From positions 124,001 through 188,000 of the forward strand of contig CAKSQK010000001.1 in NCBI GenBank assembly GCA_934486785.1: a stretch of 64,000 nt of DNA, in the 5' to 3' direction. Under the pieces are notes generated by a model. That model was not told where the DNA came from, did not search any database, and saw only the letters and a program-made list of their open reading frames with translations. The translations under genes and the position numbers were made by a program. This DNA is from an uncultured Niabella sp. GTDB taxonomy: Bacteria > Bacteroidota > Bacteroidia > Chitinophagales > Chitinophagaceae. Below are positions 45,566-54,889 of the stretch, piece by piece (positions within the stretch are counted from its first letter, which is position 1; each line of letters starts with the position of its first letter).

Positions 45566-46372
45566 ATGAAATTATTTTTTATAGGAATGCTGCTGCTTGC
45601 AAGCCAGGCAGCGTATGCACAGCAACAATATCCCGGCAAATGGAAGCAACTTTTCAACGGTAAAAATTTAAAAGGCTGGAATGCAAAAATTCGTGAGCAC
45701 GATTATAAAGATAATTACGCCAACACTTTCCGCGTAAAAGATGGAAAACTAACCGTAGGCTATGAAGGTTACGGACAGTTTAATGAACGTTTCGGGCATT
45801 TGTTTTACAAAAAACCCTATTCATATTACCTGTTTGCAGTAGAATACCGCTTTGTAGGCGAACAATGCCCAGGCGGCCCCGGATGGGCTTATAAAAACAG
45901 CGGCGTGATGATACACTGCCAAAACCCCCCCACCATGGGGCGCAACCAGGATTTTCCTGTTTCAATAGAAGTGCAACTGCTTGGCGGCGACAGCAAAGGA
46001 GAACGCAGCACCTGTAACCTGTGCACACCCGGCACCCATGTAGAAATGAACGGCAAACTGTTTACGCCGCACTGCATCAACTCCTCTTCCAAAACATTTA
46101 GAAATGAAGAATGGGTACGCGCGGAAATACTGGTGCTGGGCGATGAAGAAATTAAGCATATTGTAAACGGCGATACTGTGCTGGTGTATCAAAAACCCCA
46201 AATAGGCGGTGGCAATGTAACCGATTTTGACCCCGCGGTAAAGCAGGATGGCAAACTGCTTACCAGCGGCTACATTTCCCTGCAAAGTGAAAGCCACCCG
46301 GTGGAGTTTAGAAAAGTAGAAATAAAAGACCTGAGCAAATATTACCGTAAAAAACGCGCGCGCCAGCTTTAA
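45566..46372 (+). CDS. Secreted DUF1080 (3-keto-glucoside hydrolase-like) protein
   Basis: A 268-residue secreted protein with a signal peptide (cleavage near AYA-Q) and one DUF1080 domain, a concanavalin-like sandwich. WKQLFNGKNLKGW is the family's N-terminal signature, and NSGVMIHCQ and VSIEVQLLGG follow. Relatives cleave 3-keto-disaccharides or bind polysaccharides. Four Cys around HCQ, CNLC and HCIN may make disulfides. It overlaps the stop of the converging tamL gene by four bases. Confidence 0.88.
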   Translation: MKLFFIGMLLLASQAAYAQQQYPGKWKQLFNGKNLKGWNAKIREHDYKDNYANTFRVKDGKLTVGYEGYGQFNERFGHLFYKKPYSYYLFAVEYRFVGEQCPGGPGWAYKNSGVMIHCQNPPTMGRNQDFPVSIEVQLLGGDSKGERSTCNLCTPGTHVEMNGKLFTPHCINSSSKTFRNEEWVRAEILVLGDEEIKHIVNGDTVLVYQKPQIGGGNVTDFDPAVKQDGKLLTSGYISLQSESHPVEFRKVEIKDLSKYYRKKRARQL

Positions 46373-48759
46373 AATATGAACGGGTAACCAATGCCCAACT
46401 GCAACTGGCTGCCTCTGAAGAAAGGATAGGCAAAGAATTTGTTTCGATACTGGATATTGCCCGGATCAGGGCTGGGATCTTTTACTTTATACGCATAATC
46501 CAGGCGGATAACAAAGAACCCAAAATCAACCCTTACGCCCGCGCCCGATCCAATGGCAAGGTCGGTACCCAGGCGGGAAAGCTTAAAGGTTTCTTCCGGC
46601 AGGCCGGCGCCGGATTTTAGGTACCAGATATTTCCCACATCAGTAAATACAGCTCCGTTTACAGGAATGCCTGCCATTAAAAAAAGCGGCATGCGGTATT
46701 CAATGTTGGCCTCAAGCTGCACATCGCCAAACCTGTCCGGCACGATCACTCTTACTTCATCGCCATCGCCGGTAAAATGTTTTACGGTAGAGCCCGGCCC
46801 CAGGCGCCGCAATTGCCAGGCACGCATACTGTTGGGCCCGCCGCTGTAATACTGTTTAAAGAATGGCAACTGGTTGCGCTTATCAGGGTTTTTAGTAAAA
46901 TCAAACTCATAGCCCACGCCGCCAAAACCTCTCAACACCAATTGCGTTTTTGTCCATTTAAATAATTTGGCGTATTCCACATCAATTTTTGCAAAACGGT
47001 ATAGTTGCGAATCAATAAAGCTGCTGGGTATCATACCCGAAAGCAGTCCCGATACTTCTACATTGGCCCTGAAAAGATTTGTGCGGCGGTTTCTTGAGTC
47101 GTTCCAGGGCATGGTAAACCGGCCGATTACTGATGAAATAAGGCCATCTGAAAAAAGGTTGCGAATGGAAGGGTTGCGCTGTATCAGCTTATTCAGGCTG
47201 TCAAACCTTCTTAGGTAAGAGTATTCAATGTTGGGAAGTTTGACGCTAAGGTTGTAAGTGCGGCTGGTGCTGTTATAATTCCTGGCGCGCCAGCTAAAGT
47301 CATAACCCCAGTTGGTATTAATGGTGGTTAAATTAAAAAGCTTGCGCCTTTCAGTATTGGCCGCGTTCAGGCTGAACACGGAATTGATATAACCGGTAAA
47401 ATTGTTTTTCAGCCCCGCCATACCCGGAAAAATAAACCGGGGATAATTAATAGAATTGCTAAGGCTTACCTGCTGCGTTTGAATAAATTCGCCGGGTGCA
47501 AAGTTGCCAAGCTCCACGCCATACCTTGCATTGGTAGTGGCGATGTTTGCGCCTCGCAAAAAATTACGGTTTTGAAAACCCACGTTAAATCCCAGCCCAA
47601 AAAAATTATTGGAAATAACGCTTTGCTGGTTAAAACTGCCTTCCAGGTTGGTAGAAAAACTATATTTTGGCGCCGGCGTTAGCCGTACGATAAAGTCAAT
47701 GGTGTCCTGCCCCTGGCGCCTGCTGGTGTCATAGCCAATGTCTACAAGCCGCCAGCTCGGCAGGCTGTTAAACCTGCTCAGCGTTCGCAAAAACCGGCGC
47801 TGGTTGTACATATCGCCATATTTTAAAAATACGTTTGTCGGAAATATTTTAGGCTTGAACTTATTATAATGCTGAATGACGGTTACATCATCAATCTTTA
47901 CTTCGCTGCGGTTGCCGCCCGATGTATCTGCTTTCACATCAGGGTACACAAAAACATCTCCAATATAATATCGTTTCAGCAGCGATGAATCCATGATCTG
48001 CCTGAGCCGGATGTCGAGATTGGCCGTGGGGTTTTGCAGCCGTTCTACCAGCCTTTGCATTCTTCTTGCCTGTTCAAACGGATCGAGGCTGGGTTGCAAC
48101 AACGCCACGTCAAGCGTATCCCACAACCCGTATAGCATGCTGCGATTGAACTTAAAATAACCATTCTCTTTGTATAAAGACACCAGCCTGTCAAGCTCGG
48201 AAGAAATGGGCCCCTGCGCAAATGGATCGCCTTCGCGAATGATGGCAGCTTTGAGCGATGCTTCTGCAATAGACTGCAACGTATCATCGCGCATGGAATA
48301 GCTGAGGGAATCAATGCGGGTAACCTTTCCCGGCCACACATGAAACAAAATGTACCCGCGCAACTCATCGCCGTTAGGCCTTATTTCCGTGGTAAAATGG
48401 ATCGAATCGTTGAAATATCCTTCCCCGTTTAAAAAATAGTGCATGAACTGGATGGACTTGTTAATGAGGCTGCTGTCAAGCCGGGTAGGATTTCTGAGCA
48501 CTGCGTAAACCACTTTGTCTACTTTTCTGGCACTAATGCTGTCATCCAGTTGCTCGTAAAGGCCTGCTTCAAGGCGCGAACGTTCTTCTTTATTGATACT
48601 TTTATCCTGAACTTCAATTTTTGTATCAAAAATAAAAGGCTCATTGGCCGGGCTGTTTCTTACAACGGTAAACAGCGTACAGGAAGAAAAAACAAATACC
48701 AGTAAGAAGGGTACAACAAGAAGATGTATATTTTTGTAAGACTGTAACAGTTGATTCAA
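46369..48759 (-). CDS. tamL: Translocation and assembly module lipoprotein TamL (Omp85)
   Basis: A 796-residue Omp85-superfamily protein with a lipoprotein signal: the lipobox FVFSSC near residue 27 is the mark that separates the Bacteroidota TamL from TamA. POTRA-like domains follow, and from about residue 400 the C-terminal 16-strand surface-antigen barrel with the late GPNSMRAW (the RGF-like loop region). It should insert outer-membrane proteins together with TamB, which is not in the window. The frame offers only a TTG at 48759 as start, with an in-frame TAG four codons upstream and no later ATG before the lipobox. It is divergent from trmH by 18 bases. Confidence 0.85.
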   Translation of the reverse strand: MNQLLQSYKNIHLLVVPFLLVFVFSSCTLFTVVRNSPANEPFIFDTKIEVQDKSINKEERSRLEAGLYEQLDDSISARKVDKVVYAVLRNPTRLDSSLINKSIQFMHYFLNGEGYFNDSIHFTTEIRPNGDELRGYILFHVWPGKVTRIDSLSYSMRDDTLQSIAEASLKAAIIREGDPFAQGPISSELDRLVSLYKENGYFKFNRSMLYGLWDTLDVALLQPSLDPFEQARRMQRLVERLQNPTANLDIRLRQIMDSSLLKRYYIGDVFVYPDVKADTSGGNRSEVKIDDVTVIQHYNKFKPKIFPTNVFLKYGDMYNQRRFLRTLSRFNSLPSWRLVDIGYDTSRRQGQDTIDFIVRLTPAPKYSFSTNLEGSFNQQSVISNNFFGLGFNVGFQNRNFLRGANIATTNARYGVELGNFAPGEFIQTQQVSLSNSINYPRFIFPGMAGLKNNFTGYINSVFSLNAANTERRKLFNLTTINTNWGYDFSWRARNYNSTSRTYNLSVKLPNIEYSYLRRFDSLNKLIQRNPSIRNLFSDGLISSVIGRFTMPWNDSRNRRTNLFRANVEVSGLLSGMIPSSFIDSQLYRFAKIDVEYAKLFKWTKTQLVLRGFGGVGYEFDFTKNPDKRNQLPFFKQYYSGGPNSMRAWQLRRLGPGSTVKHFTGDGDEVRVIVPDRFGDVQLEANIEYRMPLFLMAGIPVNGAVFTDVGNIWYLKSGAGLPEETFKLSRLGTDLAIGSGAGVRVDFGFFVIRLDYAYKVKDPSPDPGNIQYRNKFFAYPFFRGSQLQLGIGYPFIF
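48729..48736 (+). promoter_or_regulatory. -7 box (TATTTTTG) before the rRNA methyltransferase gene
   Basis: Exact match to TAnnTTTG on the plus strand. It lies inside the first codons of tamL (read the other way), 41 bases before the ATG at 48778. Confidence 0.45.
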
Positions 48760-48777
48760 TTTAAAGTTCTATCAAAC

Positions 48778-49512
48778 ATGCTGAGCAAATCCGAAGCCAA
48801 ATATATTCAAAGTTTATCCCAAAAAAAATACAGGCTGCAGGAAAATGTGTTTGTTGCCGAAGGCCCCAAAATTATAGAAGAAGCCTTAAACAATGCTGCC
48901 GTAACAGTTAAAAAAGTTTTTGCGGTAGATGCTTGGATGGAAACCCATAAAAAATACGCTGCCAAATATGACATGGCAACCATCACCCAAAGCGAGCTGG
49001 AGCGTATTTCGCAATTGAAAACGCCGAACCAGGTTTTGGCGCTAATAGAAATGCACCGTAATGAAGATTTTGTTTTGAAAAAAGAAAAGCTGGCGCTGGC
49101 GCCTGATGGGATACAGGACCCCGGCAACATGGGCACGATTATAAGAATTGCAGACTGGTTTGGCATTGAACAGATCATTTGCAGCACAGATTGCGCTGAT
49201 ATTTACAACAGCAAAGTGGTGCAGGCAAGCATGGGCAGCATTTTTCGTACACGGGTTTTTTATACAGAACTTGCCAGCTGGCTGGCGGCACAAACAGGCG
49301 CTGATATTTTTGGCGCGGCGCTTCAAGGCACTCCATTAAAATCTTATAAAAAAATACAAAGGGGCATATTGGTGATCGGCAATGAATCCAAAGGCATCAG
49401 GCAGGATGTGATGCAGCAGGTGCACCAAAAAATAACCATTGAAAAAGTTGGCCAGGCTGAATCTTTAAACGCGGCAGTGGCCACAGGCATTATACTGTCG
49501 CATATTGTTTAA
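48778..49512 (+). CDS. SpoU/TrmH-family RNA methyltransferase
   Basis: A 244-residue SPOUT methyltransferase. An N-terminal substrate-binding domain (YRLQENVFVAEGPKI) is followed by the knotted SpoU domain with motif 1 (DPGNMGTIIR), motif 2 (IGNESKGI) and motif 3 (SLNAAVATGI). It would methylate a ribose 2'-OH in rRNA or tRNA; the N-terminal part favours a 23S rRNA guanosine enzyme of the RlmB/TsnR type. The exact target cannot be decided. The ATG at 48778 (MLSKSEA) is preferred to the longer frame at 48751. Confidence 0.9.
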   Translation: MLSKSEAKYIQSLSQKKYRLQENVFVAEGPKIIEEALNNAAVTVKKVFAVDAWMETHKKYAAKYDMATITQSELERISQLKTPNQVLALIEMHRNEDFVLKKEKLALAPDGIQDPGNMGTIIRIADWFGIEQIICSTDCADIYNSKVVQASMGSIFRTRVFYTELASWLAAQTGADIFGAALQGTPLKSYKKIQRGILVIGNESKGIRQDVMQQVHQKITIEKVGQAESLNAAVATGIILSHIV

Positions 49513-49537
49513 CTCGCGTTTCCATCTTTTCACTTCC

Positions 49538-50155
49538 CTATTGACTCATATACTTCTCAACCGGCAGGCGGTTTTGAAGGCTTCGGCCCAGTGTCAATTC
49601 ATCGGCATACTCCAGTTCTCCGCCAAAAGCAATGCCGCGGGCAATGGTAGTAATCTGCACCGGTTTATCCTTCAGCCTTTTTTGAATGTAATAAATGGTG
49701 GTATCGCCCTGTATGGTTGGGTTCAGGGCAAAGATCAGCTCTTCGGTAGCTTCTTCTTCCACGCGGTGCAGTAAGGTTTCAATGTTCAGTTGGGCAGGGC
49801 CAATGCCATCCAGTGGGGAAATAACACCGCCCAGCACATGGTACGTGCCATTGAACTGCTGTGTACTTTCAATAGCAATCACATCGCGGATGGTTTCTAC
49901 CACGCAAATAATTTTTTGCTGGCGGTAACTGTTAGAGCAGATGGTGCAAAGGGGCCCGTCAGCCACGTTAAAACAACGGCTGCAAAATTTTATTTCCCGC
50001 CTCATCTTAGCAATGGTATCGCTAAAATGCACCACATCATTCACGTCCTGCTTCAACAGGTGCAGCACCAGCCGCAGCGCGGTTTTTTTACCAATACCCG
50101 GCAGGCGCGCAAATTCATTTACGGCTGATTCCAATAAACCTGAAGAAAATTGCAT
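49538..50155 (-). CDS. recR: Recombination mediator RecR
   Basis: A 205-residue RecR, which with RecO and RecF loads RecA at gaps. It has a helix-hairpin-helix (ARLPGIGKKTALRL), a Cys4 zinc site (CSRCFNVADGPLCTIC), a TOPRIM domain (ICVVETIRDVIAIE) and a C-terminal Walker-B-like region. Length is normal. An exact -7 box, TATCTTTG, lies only a few bases before the ATG, so the mRNA may be leaderless. Confidence 0.96.
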   Translation of the reverse strand: MQFSSGLLESAVNEFARLPGIGKKTALRLVLHLLKQDVNDVVHFSDTIAKMRREIKFCSRCFNVADGPLCTICSNSYRQQKIICVVETIRDVIAIESTQQFNGTYHVLGGVISPLDGIGPAQLNIETLLHRVEEEATEELIFALNPTIQGDTTIYYIQKRLKDKPVQITTIARGIAFGGELEYADELTLGRSLQNRLPVEKYMSQ

Positions 50156-50159
50156 CCTG

Positions 50160-50167
50160 CAAAGATA
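50160..50167 (-). promoter_or_regulatory. -7 box (TATCTTTG) close to the recR ATG
   Basis: Exact TAnnTTTG match ending 5 bases before the ATG at 50155. Transcription would begin at or within a base or two of the start codon. Confidence 0.5.
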
Positions 50168-50194
50168 GCCGGTTTGGCTTTTGCGGCTACGAAT

Positions 50195-50313
50195 GCTGTA
50201 AGCTATAAGCCGTAGGCCTTATTGTCAAATTCTCATTTCCAAATTTTCTTATTTACACATTCCCACATTTTCTCATTTCCTCATTCCCACATTTATACAT
50301 TCCCACATTTTGT
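50195..50313. repeat. 7-bp and 8-bp period tandem repeats next to recR
   Basis: First a 7-bp block: GCTGTAA (50195), GCTATAA (50202), GCCGTAG (50209), GCCTTAT (50216). Then an 8-bp block of eleven units from 50226 to 50313, with CATTCCCA three times (50258, 50282, 50298), and CATTTTCT, CATTTCCT, CATTTATA and others, all in strict 8-base register. No frame is kept. It lies between the divergent recR and Ig-like lipoprotein genes. Confidence 0.75.
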
Positions 50314-50367
50314 TAATTTTTGCCATAGCGCAGGCGGGTATCAGTAACAGTATTGCCTAAAAGATTT

Positions 50368-51786
50368 ATGTTTGCAACTCGTATGCGCATCAAACGCTTT
50401 GTTTCATTTTTGCTGATCGTTGTTACCGCAGGTTTCTTCCTGTTTTCGGGCGGAGGTTGCGCCAGCGTAGTGCCCCCGTCAGGAGGGTCAAGAGACAGTT
50501 TACCGCCGGTGATACTTGAGGTAGACCCACCCAATCTTACCACTAATTTTAACACTAACAGGATCACCATTCAGTTTGACGAGTACGTGGAGCTGGAAAA
50601 CCCGTTCCAGAATCTTTTGATCGCACCAACGCCCAAAAGATTTCCTGATGTACGCAGAAAGCTTAAAACACTTGTCATCAATCTGAAAGATACCCTGGAA
50701 GAAAATACCACTTATGTATTCAATTTCCAGGATGCAATAAAAGACGTGAACGAGGGCAATAAGGCCAAAGACCTGCTGTATGTTTTTTCAACAGGCGATT
50801 ATTTTGATTCGTTACAACTGAGCGGCAACGTAAAAGTGGCGCGCACTGCCAAGCCCGATTCAACACTTACCGTTTTACTGCATAGAAATCTTGATGACAG
50901 CGCAGTGGTGAAAGAGCGTCCCAGGTATGTTACAAGGGTAGACACTACCGGCACGTTTTTGTTCAGGTACCTGCCACCCGGCAGCTACAGGCTTTACGCT
51001 TTGAAAGATGAAAGCGGCACTTATTTGTATAACGACAGAACCCAGTTGTTTGCTTTTGCCGACAGCGTGATTGTATTGAAAGGCGGAGAACAGCACGATC
51101 CTGTAAGGATTTATGCTTACGCAGAAGAGGAAGAGCCAGCCACCGCTGAAGCCGAAGTGGATGAAAGCAACCGGCGCTTAAAATATACTACCAACCTGCA
51201 AAGCAATAAACAAGACCTTTTACAGGCGCTTGTATTTACTTTTGAAACCCCGTTGAAAAATTTTGATTCAACCAAACTGCAACTGACAAAAGACAGTACG
51301 TTTACACCGGCAACAGGGCAAAGGTTTACGCTTGACAGCACGCGGCGCATACTCACTGTTAACATGCCGTGGCAGGAATCGCAGTTGTACAACCTGGTGC
51401 TTAACCGGGATTTTGCTGCAGACAGCGCGGGAAGGCAGCTTCTTAAAACAGATACGCTGAGCTTTACCACCAAGTCGAAAGAAGAATACGGGCAGGTAAG
51501 ACTGACATTTTTAAACCTTGATATGAGCATCAACCCCGTGCTGCTATTATTGCAGAATGATGCTGTGAAAAATGCTTTTCCTTTAAAAACTGATGTACTG
51601 GAGCTGCAGTTGATTAATCCTGAAGAATATGATATGCAGATACTGCATGACAGGAACGGTAACGGCAAGTGGGATGCAGGAGAATTTTTTACAGAAAAGC
51701 GCCAGCCGGAGATCATTACCATATTGCCGCGAAAGCTTACCGTAAAACCCAACTGGCTTACGGAGTTTGAAATTAAAATGCAATAG
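50368..51786 (+). CDS. Lipoprotein with an Ig-like (Big_5) domain
   Basis: A 472-residue surface or periplasmic lipoprotein: the lipobox is SGGGC, about residue 31 from the ATG at 50368, or 26 from the ATG at 50383. An N-terminal Ig-like domain of the Big_5 type (PPSGGSRDSLPPVI, QFDEYVEL, YVFNFQDAI) is followed by a beta-rich middle and a C-terminal stretch ending in a calcium-like DRNGNGKWDAGEF, which resembles a dockerin/EF-type loop. Family members are common in Bacteroidota; the function is unknown. A TTG start at 50353 is less likely. It converges with nadK. Confidence 0.8.
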   Translation: MFATRMRIKRFVSFLLIVVTAGFFLFSGGGCASVVPPSGGSRDSLPPVILEVDPPNLTTNFNTNRITIQFDEYVELENPFQNLLIAPTPKRFPDVRRKLKTLVINLKDTLEENTTYVFNFQDAIKDVNEGNKAKDLLYVFSTGDYFDSLQLSGNVKVARTAKPDSTLTVLLHRNLDDSAVVKERPRYVTRVDTTGTFLFRYLPPGSYRLYALKDESGTYLYNDRTQLFAFADSVIVLKGGEQHDPVRIYAYAEEEEPATAEAEVDESNRRLKYTTNLQSNKQDLLQALVFTFETPLKNFDSTKLQLTKDSTFTPATGQRFTLDSTRRILTVNMPWQESQLYNLVLNRDFAADSAGRQLLKTDTLSFTTKSKEEYGQVRLTFLNLDMSINPVLLLLQNDAVKNAFPLKTDVLELQLINPEEYDMQILHDRNGNGKWDAGEFFTEKRQPEIITILPRKLTVKPNWLTEFEIKMQ

Positions 51787-51792
51787 GAAAAC

Positions 51793-52674
51793 TTAAAGGT
51801 TTCTTTTATCCAGCCCCCAGATGAGCTTTGTCTGAATGGTGTGCAGAAAATTGTTTTCGCTGAGGCGCAACAGGTTGATGTGAAATTTTTCTTTTCTTAC
51901 AGCAAGCGAAATGTTTTTAGAAACGATTTCCCTGCGGGAGTCGAGGGCGCAGATAATATCATCAGAGCGGCTTTCAATTTCAAACGACACGATGCTGTCA
52001 TCATTAATCACCAGTGAGCGCACATTAAGGTGATGCGGCGCCACGGGTGTGATCACAAAATTTTCAGAATTGGGAAATAAGATGGGGCCGCCGCAACTCA
52101 GCGAATACCCTGTGGATCCTGTTGGCGTAGCCACAATCAGGCCATCGGCCCAGTAGGTATTTAAAAATTCGCCGTTGATATAAGTATGGATCTTTATCAT
52201 TGAAGCGGTATCGCGTTTCATCACGCAAAATTCATTAAGGCCAAACGGCAAATCGCCAAAAACAGGCTGGTCTGCTTCCAGGTGGATCAATGAACGTTTT
52301 TCGCTTACATAAGTCCTGTAAGCAAGCGCCCTTATGGCAAGCTCCAGGTTTTCCCTGTTAATGCTGGAAAGAAAGCCAAGCCGCCCAAAATTGATCCCCA
52401 TTATGGAAATGGGTTTGTCTTTAATAATAGTTATGGTATCCAGCAGGGTGCCGTCGCCACCAAGGCCTATGATAAATTCAACATCTTTATCAAGATCGTC
52501 ATGGGTTGTAAATGTAGCGGTTCCGGGTGCAAGGCCAATTGCCTGGCCCAGTTCATCAAACAATGGTTTGAATACAATATAGTCCAGCTCGTAATTTTCA
52601 AGCTGGTGAAAAAACAACTTTACATCATGCAGTTGATGGGGATCTATGCCACGGCTGTAAACGGCTACTTTCAT
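51793..52674 (-). CDS. nadK: NAD kinase
   Basis: A 293-residue NAD kinase, the source of NADP. The catalytic GLGGDGTLL, the NFGRLGFL block and TPTGSTGYSLS are all present. It starts 2 bases after the stop of the Omp85 gene, so the two are co-transcribed, an arrangement often seen in Bacteroidota although the proteins act in different places. Confidence 0.95.
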   Translation of the reverse strand: MKVAVYSRGIDPHQLHDVKLFFHQLENYELDYIVFKPLFDELGQAIGLAPGTATFTTHDDLDKDVEFIIGLGGDGTLLDTITIIKDKPISIMGINFGRLGFLSSINRENLELAIRALAYRTYVSEKRSLIHLEADQPVFGDLPFGLNEFCVMKRDTASMIKIHTYINGEFLNTYWADGLIVATPTGSTGYSLSCGGPILFPNSENFVITPVAPHHLNVRSLVINDDSIVSFEIESRSDDIICALDSRREIVSKNISLAVRKEKFHINLLRLSENNFLHTIQTKLIWGLDKRNL

Positions 52675-52675
52675 T

Positions 52676-54169
52676 TTATTGAAATGTACTCTTCTTTTGT
52701 AAATATATACCGTTTTGCCCTAACTGGTTGAAGGAGAAATCAATTTTTAAATTAAAGTCGTACATGGTAACTACATCTATCCCAAATCCGCCGCCAAAAA
52801 GTAGTTTATCGTTCAGGCGGTTGTTGCCGGGGTTGGGATTGTAACCGTAGCCGGCATTTCCAAATAATTTACCATAAATTTTTAAAGGGATCAGGCGCGG
52901 TGTAAGCCACCTGGTGCCGGGTATGTGTATTTTAAAATTGGTAAGCTGCTGCGCAATGGTAGCATTTACCACGCCGCCGGCCACACCATCTACAACATAA
53001 AATTCGTAGCCGCGCATGTTCAGGTCGCCATAACCAAGCAGCGGCAAAAAATAATACGGTTGCTGAAATGGCACTTTTATGCTGCCTGTAGCGCCAATGC
53101 TGTAAAACGCTTTTTCGGTAATTGGCCAATACTTTACGCCCTTCAGGGTAAGCTGGGTTACATGCACGTCTTTGTTCAGGCCCTGTTGCAAAATTTCCAG
53201 TTCGGCAGCGTGGCCCCTTGTGGGGTAAGGGTTATAATCAAAGTTGCGGTGCGTGAGCTTGTAATAAAATTCAGGATAGCGGATGCGGTTACTGGCGCTG
53301 TTAAAAAAATTGGGATTGAGCTTTAGCACAGAATCATTCACACGCAAATGATTGTAGGCTACTCCAAACGTGTGCCAGGTATAAAACGCAGGCCTGTTTA
53401 TGATCTCAATATTGGCCCTGAAGAAATTTCGTGCAAACACGTTATCCTTAAATTTTACAAAGGCCTGTTTATCGTCAATGGTATTGTAATTTATTTCGTG
53501 ATTTTTACCAAGCAATATATCAAAATCAATTCCCCATTTCAAGTTTTTATCAATATACGGGCGACTGTATGATAGCTGCAACTGGCGGGTATAACCTGTA
53601 ATAAAATAGAAACGCAACTTATCGTTGTTGCCTGTTATATTATCTAAATGCAGCTTTACGCCATAGTCCACTCTTGAAAAACTGGCCTTTTCTTTAAACA
53701 GCCACTGGCTGATGTTCCTGTCAACAGGTTTTAAATGCGGAAATGGCCAGATGTAATTTCTTTCATCCACCATCACTTTTATGTCCACGTTCCACTCATC
53801 AAACTGCAATACTGAAATATGTGCTTCGTGAAAAAGCCGGGTGTTCATCAGCCTGTTTTCTGCTTCTTCAAATTTTGGCGGGAAATCCCTGATGCGGATG
53901 GAATCTCCAATTTGAAAGGTAAGTTCTCTTAAAAGAATAATATCCCTGGTTCGCCTGTTGCCTTCAAACACAATGCGCCTTACGTTAAAAGCCGGCTGTA
54001 TGGAGTCGTTATACGCAAGGCTGTCAATATTGTACCTGGCCAGCCTGGCAGGCGTTTCGGCCTGGTCTTCCATAGCAGCCTGTGCAAAAGAAACTGTAAA
54101 GCTGCTTAGCACAATAATAAATGATAAGATTATTTGCAATACAAAAATATGTAGTCTCGCAACAGGCAT
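52676..54169 (-). CDS. Omp85-like outer-membrane protein with one POTRA domain
   Basis: A 497-residue protein with a long signal peptide (to about SFAQ) and one POTRA domain (about 55-130; VRRIVFEGNRRTRDIILLREL and FHEAHI), then a beta-barrel of the surface-antigen type that ends in VTMYDFNLKIDFSFNQLG. It resembles BamA/TamA reduced to a single POTRA, and its cargo is unknown. The ATG at 54169 is used; a TTG at 54178 extends it by three residues. It lies between the CBS gene and nadK with gaps of 34 and 2 bases. Confidence 0.8.
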   Translation of the reverse strand: MPVARLHIFVLQIILSFIIVLSSFTVSFAQAAMEDQAETPARLARYNIDSLAYNDSIQPAFNVRRIVFEGNRRTRDIILLRELTFQIGDSIRIRDFPPKFEEAENRLMNTRLFHEAHISVLQFDEWNVDIKVMVDERNYIWPFPHLKPVDRNISQWLFKEKASFSRVDYGVKLHLDNITGNNDKLRFYFITGYTRQLQLSYSRPYIDKNLKWGIDFDILLGKNHEINYNTIDDKQAFVKFKDNVFARNFFRANIEIINRPAFYTWHTFGVAYNHLRVNDSVLKLNPNFFNSASNRIRYPEFYYKLTHRNFDYNPYPTRGHAAELEILQQGLNKDVHVTQLTLKGVKYWPITEKAFYSIGATGSIKVPFQQPYYFLPLLGYGDLNMRGYEFYVVDGVAGGVVNATIAQQLTNFKIHIPGTRWLTPRLIPLKIYGKLFGNAGYGYNPNPGNNRLNDKLLFGGGFGIDVVTMYDFNLKIDFSFNQLGQNGIYLQKKSTFQ

Positions 54170-54203
54170 TGTTTTCAAATACGATACGGTAAGGATTGCA
54201 AAT

Positions 54204-54860
54204 TTAGATGTTTAGATAGTTCATTAGGTTTTCATAATTGCTTTTTAACTCATTTGTATACAATTCTTCGCCTGAGTAGTACCGTATATTGTATTCGTAG
54301 CGTTGAAAAGTTGAAACGATGTCAGAAACTTCAAGCTTGTTCAGCTTAATGGTTACCTGCATGGCGCCGGTTTCGGTATGTGAAGTATTGAGCTGGGTAA
54401 TTTGCGCATCGTTTGTTTCAATTATTTTGTTGATCTCTGAAAAAGAGTATTGCTGCGGATCAACTTCCAGCACAACCATGGCGCCGGCTTCTTTCAGGTG
54501 CATAAACTCTGCCACATGCTTTAGCAGCGTGCGGGCATGCAGGGTTCCGGCCAGGTTGCCCGCTGCATCTACCAGGGGAATGATGCTGATATTATTGCTG
54601 GCGGCAAGCGATACTGCTTTTAAAAAATGGTCGTCTTCTTTTACAGAAATATCTTTTAGTAAATACTGCAACTCGCCCAACTTAATGTCTTCGTCTATTT
54701 CAAGCAAAGCGTCTTCTGCAACCAGGCCGGCAAACTTTTCTTCATGCTGAACGACTATGTGCAGCATACCATTATCCTGCATCAACTCTAAAACCCTGTA
54801 CACAGGGTCTGAGAATTCAACAAAGGGAACGGCTTCAAAAGATAAATTTTTAATTAACAT
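54204..54860 (-). CDS. CBS-domain protein with C-terminal ACT-like part
   Basis: A 218-residue cytoplasmic protein. Two CBS motifs (about 5-55 and 70-125), which bind adenine nucleotides as a pair, are followed by an alpha/beta C-terminal part (about 130-205; AMVVLEVDPQQYSFSEI, MQVTIKLN) that looks like an ACT-type sensor domain. It has no enzyme domain, so it is likely a regulatory or adaptor protein. Its partner may be NadK in the same transcript, which is inference. Confidence 0.82.
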   Translation of the reverse strand: MLIKNLSFEAVPFVEFSDPVYRVLELMQDNGMLHIVVQHEEKFAGLVAEDALLEIDEDIKLGELQYLLKDISVKEDDHFLKAVSLAASNNISIIPLVDAAGNLAGTLHARTLLKHVAEFMHLKEAGAMVVLEVDPQQYSFSEINKIIETNDAQITQLNTSHTETGAMQVTIKLNKLEVSDIVSTFQRYEYNIRYYSGEELYTNELKSNYENLMNYLNI

Positions 54861-54889
54861 AACGCCTTTTGCAGCTAAGACTATAATAA

